This document shows, one piece after another, positions 18,764 through 26,285 of a stretch of DNA of 26,285 bases. The stretch is from Sphacelaria rigidula (lineage: Eukaryota > Phaeophyceae > Sphacelariales). The notes below the pieces were generated by a model, which was not told where the DNA came from, did not search any database, and saw only the letters and a list, made by a program, of their open reading frames with translations. How positions within the stretch are numbered: the stretch's first letter is position 1; each line of letters opens with the position of its first letter. The position numbers were made by a program, and so were the translations under genes. The stretch spans positions 1-26,285 of the forward strand of contig CAXNAA020000142.1 in assembly GCA_964200075.2 (NCBI GenBank), given 5' to 3'.

Positions 18764-21373
18764 ATGGCTTTCCGCTGTGCTGCTGCGAGTGTCGTGAGCA
18801 AAGGCGCACTCGGGACCTTGGCGAGACGAGGGCTTTTGCGCCCGCGGCATGCGATGACACCCTCTCACTCGCTCCGGTCAGGAACATCCTGTCGCACCAC
18901 CGAGCTCGCGGAGGGTGACTCCACGCTGCGCAGCTACCCAGAAAATAGTACGGGTGGCATGGACGCAGGCAATGCGGACCGCCATAGCCCTGGGGCGCAA
19001 CGAACGCGGGGAAGGAGGCGTAGGGGGTTGCAGCGCAGACCACGTCAACAAGTGAGAGTGCGGCAGCGAGAGGAGGGTTCAGAAGATTTGTGTACACAAG
19101 AGGAGTTGTCGCGGCGAGGGCAGAAAAAGGGAGGGCGTGGGGAGTTCAGCAATGCGAGGACGGCTCACCGATCCTATATGGAAAAGTTAAAGGTGGCTGC
19201 GATGATGAGAAGATGGGAAGACGCGAAAAAAGTTATGGCAGAGGCGCTTGGTCGAGGCGATGCGCACGAAGTCGTGAATATTTATTTCTACAATGCAGCT
19301 GTGAATGTCGCTGCGAAGTGTGGAAAGTGGAAGGCAGCCGCTGCGATTGTTACATTCATGAGGGGGGAGGGTTTGCATCCGAACATCGTCACGTACAACT
19401 CTCTCATCAATGCTTGCGGGGAAGGGGGACAGGCAGACCAAGTTTCGGCGCTTTTGCATGAGATGCGTCAGGACGGTGTCACTCCTAATGTCAGGACGTA
19501 CTCGACGGCTATAGATGCCTACGGTAAGTGCGGCGAGATGAATAAGGCTTTGTTGATGTTTGAAGAGATGAAAACGGCAGGCGTCACCCCGACACTTTTC
19601 ACCTACAACGTCGGTATTGACGCCTGTAAGAAGTGCAGGGATGGAGAGAAAGCTGTTTCCCTATTGCAGTGTATGAAGACGGAGGGCGTCGCCCCGAATG
19701 TGACGAGCTACAACACGGCCATCGCAGCGTGCGGCGCAGGCCAGCAATGGGAGACTTCGCTGTCTCTTTTGCGTGAGATGAAGAATGAGGGAATTTCGCC
19801 GAACGACGTGAGCTACCGCATAGCCATTAGATCCTGCGGTAATAACGGACAGAGCAAAGCAGCGCTGGATCTTTTTCGGGAGATGGGGGTAGAGGGTATC
19901 GCCGCGAACGTCATCACCTACAACACGGTTATCGCAGCTTGTAGCAAAACTGGAGATATGGAGGGCGCGTTGTCGATTTTGAGAGAAATGCAGCGAGAAG
20001 GTGTTGAACCCACCGTGGTATCCTACAATACAGCCATCACGGCCTGCGGCAAGGGTAAGCAATGGGAACAGGTTATGTCTCTTTTTCGAGAGATGCCTTC
20101 CAAAGGGATAACGCCAAATGTCGTGACATACAACGCTATGATGAGCGCCTACGGCGAGGGCGGGCAATGCGAGCATTCTTTGGCGGTACTGCAAGACATG
20201 CGAAAGGCTGGCGTCCTCCCGAACACCGCGAGCTACAACTCTGTGATCAAAGCTTGTTCTGCGAATGGCCAGTGGCAAGCGGCGGTGTCTTTGCTGTGGG
20301 AAATGGCTAGTGACGGTATCGATCCGGATGCGGCCAGCTACGCCGCGGTTGCTATTGCCTGCGCCAAAAATGACCGCTGGGAGCAGGCAATTTCTATTCT
20401 ACGCGAGATGCCGAGGGATAGCATGACACGCATGGTCCGGGCATACAACAGCCTGATCAAAGTATGCAGGGACGGTAAACAGTGGGAGCAGGCTTTGTCT
20501 CTGTTGAGGGAGATGGAGAATGAGGGCATCGCCTCAAATGACGTAAGCTTCAATTTGACAATTACGGCCTGCGGGGACGCTGGTCAGTGGGAGCAGGCCT
20601 CATCCCTTTTGAGGGACATGCAAGCAAAGGGCATAGACCCAACCGTAGTGACCTATAGCGCTGTCATCACAGCCTTTGGAAAGGGTTGTCAGTGGGAGCA
20701 GGCTGTGTCTCTCTTGAGTGAAATGCGAAGCGTGGGTATCACCCCGAATATCGTGAGCTACAATACAGCCATTGCAGCCTGCGGGAGAGAAGCACAGTGG
20801 GAGCCCGCAATGGCGCTTCTTAGAGATCTGCAAAAACGTTCGATTCGCCCCAATGTCGTGAGTTATAACGCGACAATCCGTGCGTGCGGTAATGGCGGAC
20901 AATGGGAGCAAGCTGTGTCGCTTCTGAATGAAATGAAGACACACAACGTGGAGCCACACTTGCAAACTTATAATGCAGCTATACATGCGTGTGGGGTGGC
21001 CGGGCAGTGGGAGTCGGCCATATCACTGCTGAGGGAAATGCAAAGCAAAGGCGTTCCGCCTACCGCGTGTAGCTACAACTCAGCTACCACAGCCTGCGCG
21101 AACTGCGGACAATGGGAGCAGGCGCTGCATCTATGGGAAGATATGCAGCAGAGGCAAGATGTGACCCCGAATCTCATGAGCTACGCCGCCATCATCAATG
21201 CCTGCGGCAAGAGTCGAAAATGGCACGAGGCGGTGGCCCTGCTCAGGGAGGCACAGCGCACTGGTGTCGTTTCCCCAGATCTACGTATATACAACGCGGT
21301 AATATTTGCATTGCGGGGCGAGGAGAGTCCTTCTCAACGCATGTATGAAGAGGTTGAACCTAGCCCGTGTTGA
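18764..21373 (+). CDS. PPR protein 2 (about 19 repeats), probably organelle-targeted
   Basis: This is an intronless PPR protein of 869 residues. The open frame reaches back to a TTG at 18680, but the first in-frame ATG is 18764 (MAFRCAAASVV), with G at +4. The Ala/Arg-rich start (MAFRCAAASVVSKGALGTLA) looks like a mitochondrial or plastid leader. A short basic stretch near residues 80-105 precedes a cap (RSYMEKLKVAAMMRRWED) like that of PPR protein 1. About nineteen repeats of 35-36 residues follow from residue about 173 to 840. The protein ends with IYNAVIFALRG and an acidic tail. Position 5/35 pairs are mostly NN (nine of nineteen), with ND, SN, NT, NH, ST, RN, AD and AM elsewhere. In the plant PPR code NN favours pyrimidines. 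No added editing or SMR domain is present. TTTAATACATGAG just past the stop may act as a poly(A) signal. No stops or frameshifts were seen. Confidence 0.94.
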   Translation: MAFRCAAASVVSKGALGTLARRGLLRPRHAMTPSHSLRSGTSCRTTELAEGDSTLRSYPENSTGGMDAGNADRHSPGAQRTRGRRRRGLQRRPRQQVRVRQREEGSEDLCTQEELSRRGQKKGGRGEFSNARTAHRSYMEKLKVAAMMRRWEDAKKVMAEALGRGDAHEVVNIYFYNAAVNVAAKCGKWKAAAAIVTFMRGEGLHPNIVTYNSLINACGEGGQADQVSALLHEMRQDGVTPNVRTYSTAIDAYGKCGEMNKALLMFEEMKTAGVTPTLFTYNVGIDACKKCRDGEKAVSLLQCMKTEGVAPNVTSYNTAIAACGAGQQWETSLSLLREMKNEGISPNDVSYRIAIRSCGNNGQSKAALDLFREMGVEGIAANVITYNTVIAACSKTGDMEGALSILREMQREGVEPTVVSYNTAITACGKGKQWEQVMSLFREMPSKGITPNVVTYNAMMSAYGEGGQCEHSLAVLQDMRKAGVLPNTASYNSVIKACSANGQWQAAVSLLWEMASDGIDPDAASYAAVAIACAKNDRWEQAISILREMPRDSMTRMVRAYNSLIKVCRDGKQWEQALSLLREMENEGIASNDVSFNLTITACGDAGQWEQASSLLRDMQAKGIDPTVVTYSAVITAFGKGCQWEQAVSLLSEMRSVGITPNIVSYNTAIAACGREAQWEPAMALLRDLQKRSIRPNVVSYNATIRACGNGGQWEQAVSLLNEMKTHNVEPHLQTYNAAIHACGVAGQWESAISLLREMQSKGVPPTACSYNSATTACANCGQWEQALHLWEDMQQRQDVTPNLMSYAAIINACGKSRKWHEAVALLREAQRTGVVSPDLRIYNAVIFALRGEESPSQRMYEEVEPSPC

Positions 21374-21723
21374 ACACTGTAGTGCTCGAGGTCCCGACTT
21401 TAATACATGAGATGACCAGTCTGTTGTGCTTGGTTTGGGAGATTCGGTTTTTGCCGCGAGCAAAAGCCAAGGCAGAAATATAGTGTGCCACACCGCTACC
21501 GAACTCGCATCGACAATACCCGCGACGGGACGGTTAAGCCGGCACTATGCATGGAATTATGTGTGAAGGATGGGCCATGGTGTGCGTTCCCTCAACTACT
21601 CAGTGCGTCGGATTGTTGCAACTTCATTGCCCACACCTAATGCGGGGATAGTACTGAAGCATAACGTCAAACTGGCTTCCATCTATGCACATCCATCCAT
21701 ACGTCTACGCTGTTGTATAGACT

Positions 21724-21958
21724 GTGACTGTCTGGAAGTTGCGATACCAAAAAATGAAGCAACTCATCGGAGGCTGTCATCCACATGCAAGATCAGTGCG
21801 AACAATCTTAGCAGGATACCGCTCACCCTTCGTGGGACTCGCCGAACACATCACGGCGCTTCGCGCTTGGTGATTGATCGTGAGCCTGATCCGGTAAAAC
21901 TCTGCGTACTCCGTCCCGGCTTTGTAGGGATGCGAGGTCAACGGTCATAAGACTACGG
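21724..21958. repeat. Diverged direct duplication, copy 1
   Basis: This block matches 22012-22272 in the same orientation at roughly 75% identity by eye. Shared landmarks are AAAATGAAG, AGGCTGTCATCCA, ACTCGCCGAACACATC, CGGCGCT, GAGCTTGGTG/GCGCTTGGTG, and GGATGCGAGGTCAA. The period is about 288 bp. It is non-coding: frames are not conserved between copies. Confidence 0.85.
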
Positions 21959-22011
21959 TATTCAAGATCACGAGAGTATCCTACCCCACCCATGCGGCAG
22001 TGTGTAAGCCA

Positions 22012-22272
22012 TCACTTGTCTCCGGAAGTGGCGATGCCAGAAAATGAAGTAACTCCTTTTAGGCTGTCATCCATGTATATGCAAGATGCGATGTAAGTAA
22101 GCTTCAGGCCGAATAATCTCAACAGAATGCAGCTCATCCTTCATGCGACTCGCCGAACACATCGCGGCGCTCCGAGCTTGGTGTTTTATTGCGAGCGTGG
22201 TCCGGCGCAAACCCGGCATGATCTGTCCCCGCTTTGTATGGATGCGAGGTCAATGGTCTTATGACTGCACGG
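22012..22272. repeat. Diverged direct duplication, copy 2
   Basis: This is the second copy of the 21724-21958 block. It carries an extra stretch of about 25 bases after the ATGCAAGAT word that is absent from copy 1. The divergence implies an old duplication. Confidence 0.85.
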
Positions 22273-22411
22273 GTGGCTGCTGATACACGTTGCCGCAACG
22301 CGCACGATCACAACCCAATTCAAACTGTACGCACATCCTTCAGCTCAGTCATACCGTATATCATAACCAGGTACACTCCAGAATTCGGATAACGTTTACC
22401 CCCGGCAAAGT

Positions 22412-22664
22412 GACACTTTCTACGATAGCCCCCCCCCCCAATCCAGCTAAAAGTGTCACGAAAAAATGGCCATACAGCGCCTGATGTTCGGGTTCACGCT
22501 GCATGAAGCGCCTCATATTGGCGACATTGGCTGAAACGAACGAACCCAAGCGTGGGAATCCCCAGCTTCTCGTTGTGTTAGACTTTTCCCATTTCAATTT
22601 ACGTGAAGATTTTACCTCCCCAAACCGTGCACTTTATTGGGGGGGGGCTATCGTAGAAAGTGTC
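22412..22664. mobile_element. Small foldback/MITE-like element with C/G-run termini
   Basis: The termini are inverted copies of GACACTTTCTACGATAGC followed by a run of C (11 on the left, 9 on the right) and AAT, about 30 bp each, enclosing about 190 bp without coding potential. A third, inverted copy of the tip occurs inside: GTGACACTTT at 22410-22419 pairs perfectly with AAAGTGTCAC at 22450-22459, across the C run. No target-site duplication is visible, so superfamily and exact ends are unassigned. Confidence 0.75.
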
Positions 22665-22943
22665 TCTTGTCGCAGACAATAACAACCTGACACGAACTGT
22701 CTGTGTGGTCCAGATGCGTCGGGTTACGGCCCAGACGCAGACACCTCTGAATGTCGTGCTTCAGCCGTTAAGATGATTGCAGGACACCTGCGCGTTTTTC
22801 TGGTGGCCGTTTCTGATTTTGGCCGAACGAACGACCTCGTCCGCGATTGTTGACACCTGCGATTGTATTGCTGCACTCGTTGAGACGATTCAATAACACG
22901 TTTGCGTTTTCCGGTGGCCGCCAGTGAATTTTGCAACAATTGC

Positions 22944-23016
22944 GTTTTGTCCGAGAACGGTCTGTTGGATAAAACACGGGGCCTGTTGTTTCCCGGCTGA
23001 CCGTGCTCGGACAAAC
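22944..23016. repeat. Short inverted repeat
   Basis: GTTTTGTCCGAGAACGGTC at 22944-22962 and GACCGTGCTCGGACAAAC at 22999-23016 are reverse complements apart from one mismatch and one extra T, with a 36-base spacer. Nearby, TGCGTTTTCCGGTGGCCG and GCGTTTTTCTGGTGGCCG repeat directly about 100 bp apart. The region could be another decayed foldback element or the 5' region of the following gene. Confidence 0.6.
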
Positions 23017-23251
23017 ATGCGAGCCTCGCAAATGTTTCACCTCTGTCCGCCTTCACACGCAAGGTGTCTTGGGATCGTCCAAGCGAATAGAGAAAGCGAT
23101 ATGAAGGACCAAAGGGACGACGTAATTGATTTACATTGTTGTTGACCAGCATCAGCTGTGTCAGAGAGGAAATGTTTTCGAAACAAAGTCTGGAACATCG
23201 GAGAATAATGACCGCGTCATCCGTTGCTGCTGCCTGTACGCCTTCGAACAG

Positions 23252-24551
23252 CTTTAAACGATGTCGGCGAAACTCTGTCTCCCCGCAACACGTACGACAA
23301 GCTTCACGTGTTCGTTGGGATCATAACCTCGGTCCAGGAGAGGACGGGAAGCGATGCCGTCACGGGGGAACAAATAGCGAAGGAGTTCGCGAACGTGAGT
23401 AGTGGAATGTGAAACACGGGGTACTACAAAACCGGGTCTTTATTACACGAGGACGATGGCGGGCATTGGGTGAGGTTTAAAGTCGTATTGTATCATATGT
23501 ACGTTACGTCTCGGAACCGAGTCAAGTCCACTTGTATTGTGGTAAACTAGTTGCCGGACGGTTTACGACGCATGCGCTGCGTCTCCCACCCACTCGTACG
23601 CCGAGAAACAATCCAGTGTGCAGCGAACACGACATTCACCGCATCTGCTGCATGTTTTCTGCACCGTCCGATGGTGCCCCCTCGTTACCGAAAACAGCTG
23701 GGTTTGAATTCTCTGTCGCTGGTGACGATGCGGCGCTGGCGGAAGGCCTGCTTCTCCACTACACCGGAAGCAATGAAGGCCATTGCCTGGGCGTTCCAGA
23801 CGTCGAACTCCGGTATCGACGCAAAATGTGTTTCGCTGACGTACCTGAAGGGCAAGGGTTACAGCGATCTACACGCCAAACCCGCAGCGCAATCGATCGC
23901 CGTCAATATGCTCGTAAGGTATGCACCGTCTGTACATCCGGTCGATTGTTGTGATAATCTAGAGTTATCTTCCATCAATTCGCCGCACCGAAGGATGACG
24001 AGAGTGTGTCATGTGGTACGTCCTGGTTGATGGACCGTCATAACCAATTTATCCAAGGTGTAACCACACATACCCCCCACCCCAGCGCGAAGCAGTCCGC
24101 TTTCAAAATTGAGGATAGATTTTTGGTAGAGGACCGACCTCGGGAGCCTTCATCAACATCGAAAATGTTTCGAAATCAAAATATAAAAGCATTTTCCGGT
24201 TGGGATGTGTGACCTCAGTCATCGTAGCAAAACAAAATAGAACATGAACAGTTTTTTGCACCGGGGGTTGCGAATTGCAGATGGCTGCTTTCGAGGATGA
24301 GCGAGGCCACACATGACAGGCGGAGAGTGCAGATGTGTGTTTATTTCGAATATATCGCGATGCTCATGAACAATCCCAAGGGCGGTACCCAGATGACATT
24401 CATCCACGATTTTCGACCGTGCCACGCCAGACATTCGAGGGCGAACGAGATGACACCCACACCGAAAGATTGGGATCGTATCACCAAAAACGCCGGCATC
24501 GCGCACAACCTGGTGGAGAGAATCGAGAGTGTGGTCCCTCGTCTTGCTTAG
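23252..24551 (+). CDS. Spliced gene of unknown function, 3' three exons
   Basis: Three phase-compatible exons are supported by protein-like frames and splice signals. Exon A is 23252-23394 (acceptor after CCTTCGAACAG, donor GTGAGT). Exon B is 23698-23913 (donor GTAAGG). Exon C is 24333-24551, ending in TAG. An alternative B-to-C junction, donor GTATGC at 23919 and acceptor after AATTGCAG at 24280, also keeps the frame and adds 14 residues. The join of A and B reads EQIAKEFAN then LGLNSLSLVTMRRWRKA, which looks like a helix-turn-helix with an MRRWRK recognition helix. Exon B later contains YLKGKGYSDLHAKPAAQSIA. No family is recognised. Exon A needs one leftover base from an earlier exon that I could not locate, so the 5' end is missing. 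DNA binding is an inference only. Confidence 0.5.
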
Positions 24552-24641
24552 ACGGACAGGTTTAGGGAGTGAGTGCCGTTAATCTGTAGCCCGGCCACCG
24601 CCCGAGGTAAGGCGATCTGTCCATATCGAGACCACGTTAGA

Positions 24642-25826
24642 ATGCGCCGCCGTGTATGTGACTATCTCTGCACACTAGTCGACCTGTCACGGACTGTGGT
24701 GCGACGTTTGATTTTTTCGATTCCGATTTCTGCGAACAGCGGCGTGCACATAATGGTGAACGGTACGCACGGGTTGGAAGCTTTCCAGCTGTTCGTGGGG
24801 GACTACATATCGTTCGTAGACAACACGATATCAGAGAAAAGAGAAAGCCTGCCGGCCGGAGAACAGGAAGGCGAAGCCATGAAGGAAATCGAGGCGGTCT
24901 ACAAGGGAAGACTTCCACGGCCGTTGGAGCTGGTGCGTTGCTCCCCGTCGGTATTTGACTTTATCGTAAGAAAGTGGAGACATATATTCGCTGTTGCGAG
25001 CTGATCGGTGACCGGCCTCGCTGCTCAGGCACGGAAGTCAACTGTATCTTTCCCGGTAACACTGGTCGAGGAGAGTAAAACACCACCACCGCCCACGTAC
25101 ATTTGCACTCCAGAGACGAAGCAGAGACGTGCTGCCGGTCGTCCTTCTGTTGTATCTTAGTTCATACTTGACACAACAGAGATACTGCCGTCACCCCCGA
25201 TCGCAGATGACACAAAGAGGGACCCTCAAGTCTTTCAGCGAAACGTGGAGAAAAAAATGGAACGCGATAAACGACAAGACAGCGCGTTTAAAACTCGTGG
25301 GTAGCGGCGGCGAGGGAGATGTGAACGACGCATCCGTTGGGGAGGCCGACGGCGAGGGTGAGGAGGGCAGAGACCGACCAGCAGCGGGTAGTCGCGAGGG
25401 CAAAGTGATCGATGACGGCATTGCTCGCGAGACTGTCGATCGATTCGCCGCCGACATATATTCCTCTGTCCTCATTCCCGCAGGTACCGATGCACGCACT
25501 GCGGGGTTGCACACCATACGTTCTGCGACCTGCTCGCCCCTATCTCAGAAGATGCGACTCTGGCCGAGCGGAAAAAGCGCCTTTGCATATCGTGCGCGGG
25601 CGACCCAGAGCGCCGGAAGAGGAATGAATCTCAGGCACCAGCCGAAAACGGCGGCGCATCAAGTAGCGAGAAGAAAGCGAGGAAGGAAAGCGTTCCCCGA
25701 CCGCCCGCCGGCGCCACCATGGAAGAGCAAAGGTGCGATGATCCCAGATCCAGCCGAGCGTTTCCTCGTGTGAAAACAGTCGCCGGTGAATCCATCTTTT
25801 CGGCACGTGTCTCTCAGTGGGTGTAG
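24642..25826 (+). CDS. Spliced gene of unknown function with possible zinc-binding C-terminus
   Basis: The first ATG of the frame is 24642. Coding character is best from about 24740, where AG of TGCGAACAG could be an acceptor, to a GTGCGT donor at 24933 (GVHIMVNGTHGLEAFQLFVG, KEIEAVYKGRLPRPLEL). The next exon starts at 25207 after GATCGCAG in the same phase: MTQRGTLKSFSETWRKKWN, then an acidic Gly/Glu-rich stretch. After a strong pyrimidine tract and CAG at 25483, a different frame is the more protein-like one: YRCTHCGVAHHTFCDLLAPI, then KKRLCISCAGD, a basic tail and TAG at 25826. Its CX2C and CX2C pairs, 27 residues apart, suggest a zinc ribbon. The intron donor joining these frames is unresolved. 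The unspliced frame instead stops at 25773. No family is assigned. Confidence 0.45.
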
Positions 25827-25946
25827 TTCGCCACATAACCCTTGCCCCCCCCCGCGGATACACCAAGGCGAGAAACGACCGATCGGTTGGCAACTATGGC
25901 TGCGCCGCGTTCATATTCTCGGAGTACACCGTGAGAGTGTTACTAC

Positions 25947-26056
25947 CACGGGTGGCCACTGGGGTGCCTGCAACCTCAATTTTGGACGTTACAGACGTTG
26001 CACAAGGTCTGTAACGTCCAAATTTGAGGTTGCAGGCACCCCGGTGGCCACCCGTG
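25947..26056. repeat. Near-perfect 110-bp hairpin
   Basis: Arms 25947-25996 and 26007-26056 (50 bp each) are reverse complements at 48 of 50 positions, around a 10-base loop. Arms begin CACGGGTGGCCAC and meet at GTAACGTCC/GGACGTTAC words. The size suggests a tiny MITE or its solo hairpin. No target-site duplication was found. It lies 120 bp beyond the upstream gene's likely stop codon and could fold in its 3' transcript. Confidence 0.92.
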
Positions 26057-26231
26057 ACGTCAGGGCGAGGGAAGGGAGGGGTGTAGCGGCGTAAGGCAGT
26101 ACCGTAGGTCTTAACCAGACCCCAGCACTCGATACATATTGTCATCTTCTATACTGTGTTTGTTACCACGCTTGTAATACTTCCGGTTTGTTTGTGCCGC
26201 GATTCTTCGAATTTGACAATGTGCCGATGTA

Positions 26232-26262
26232 GCCCCCCCTCCCTCCCCCCCCCCTCCCCAAG
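26232..26262. repeat. Poly-C tract
   Basis: This is a C-rich run interrupted by single or double T bases. Similar homopolymer C/G tracts occur at about 14265, 22430, 22638 and 25846. Confidence 0.9.
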
Positions 26263-26285
26263 AGTTGCGCCCGTAACGAAAACAC

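Noticed and set aside
19661-20278. A 205-codon open frame on the minus strand
   Set aside because: It is antisense to the repeat array of PPR gene 2, and its periodic sequence mirrors the PPR repeats.
22724-23152. A 142-codon minus-strand gene starting with ATG
   Set aside because: It spans the inverted repeat at 22944-23016, has Arg/Ser/Gln-rich composition without domains, and overlaps the probable 5' region of the plus-strand gene. I could not support it.

Overview
The window is nuclear DNA of a eukaryote, rich in dispersed repeats and sparse in genes. Two large intronless pentatricopeptide-repeat (PPR) genes of the type with tryptophan-containing repeats (ACGxxGQWEQAxSLLREM), GT-AG introns in the right-hand genes, tRNA-derived SINE-like elements, a LINE remnant and non-autonomous hAT-type DNA transposons fit an alga. 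A photosynthetic stramenopile such as a brown alga is my best guess and a dinoflagellate is a weaker alternative. The lineage is inferred from protein style, not proven.

Layout: 1-1,460 holds a diverged direct duplication. 2,548-5,121 (minus) is PPR gene 1, with about 14 repeats. 5,150-8,000 has no recognisable gene, only one tRNA-like pol III promoter at about 5,420. 7,980-12,280 is a nest of mobile and repeat DNA: two blocks of a 42-bp AGCTC-rich tandem repeat, two copies of a SINE-like family (one with its tRNA-like head, one without), a hAT-like element of about 1.08 kb with a long internal hairpin, and a 1.35-kb hAT-type element with a perfect 8-bp target-site duplication. 14,285-16,860 (minus) is a dead LINE whose reverse transcriptase is broken by stops, frameshifts and a replaced centre that includes an 82-bp tandem repeat. 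18,764-21,373 (plus) is PPR gene 2, with about 19 repeats, a paralogue of gene 1. 21,720-22,670 has a second diverged duplication and a small C/G-run foldback element. 23,250-25,830 (plus) holds at least two spliced genes of unknown function. 25,947-26,056 is a near-perfect 110-bp hairpin.

How it fits together: the PPR proteins share an N-terminal cap, the repeat style and a C-terminal YNAxIFALxG end. Both begin with an Arg/Ser/Ala-rich leader, so organellar RNA binding is the likely job of both. Their repeat-code residues differ: gene 1 mixes ND, SD and SN pairs, while gene 2 is dominated by NN, so their RNA targets probably differ. The other features are mostly independent mobile-element insertions. 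I see no operon, CRISPR array, rRNA gene or intact tRNA gene.
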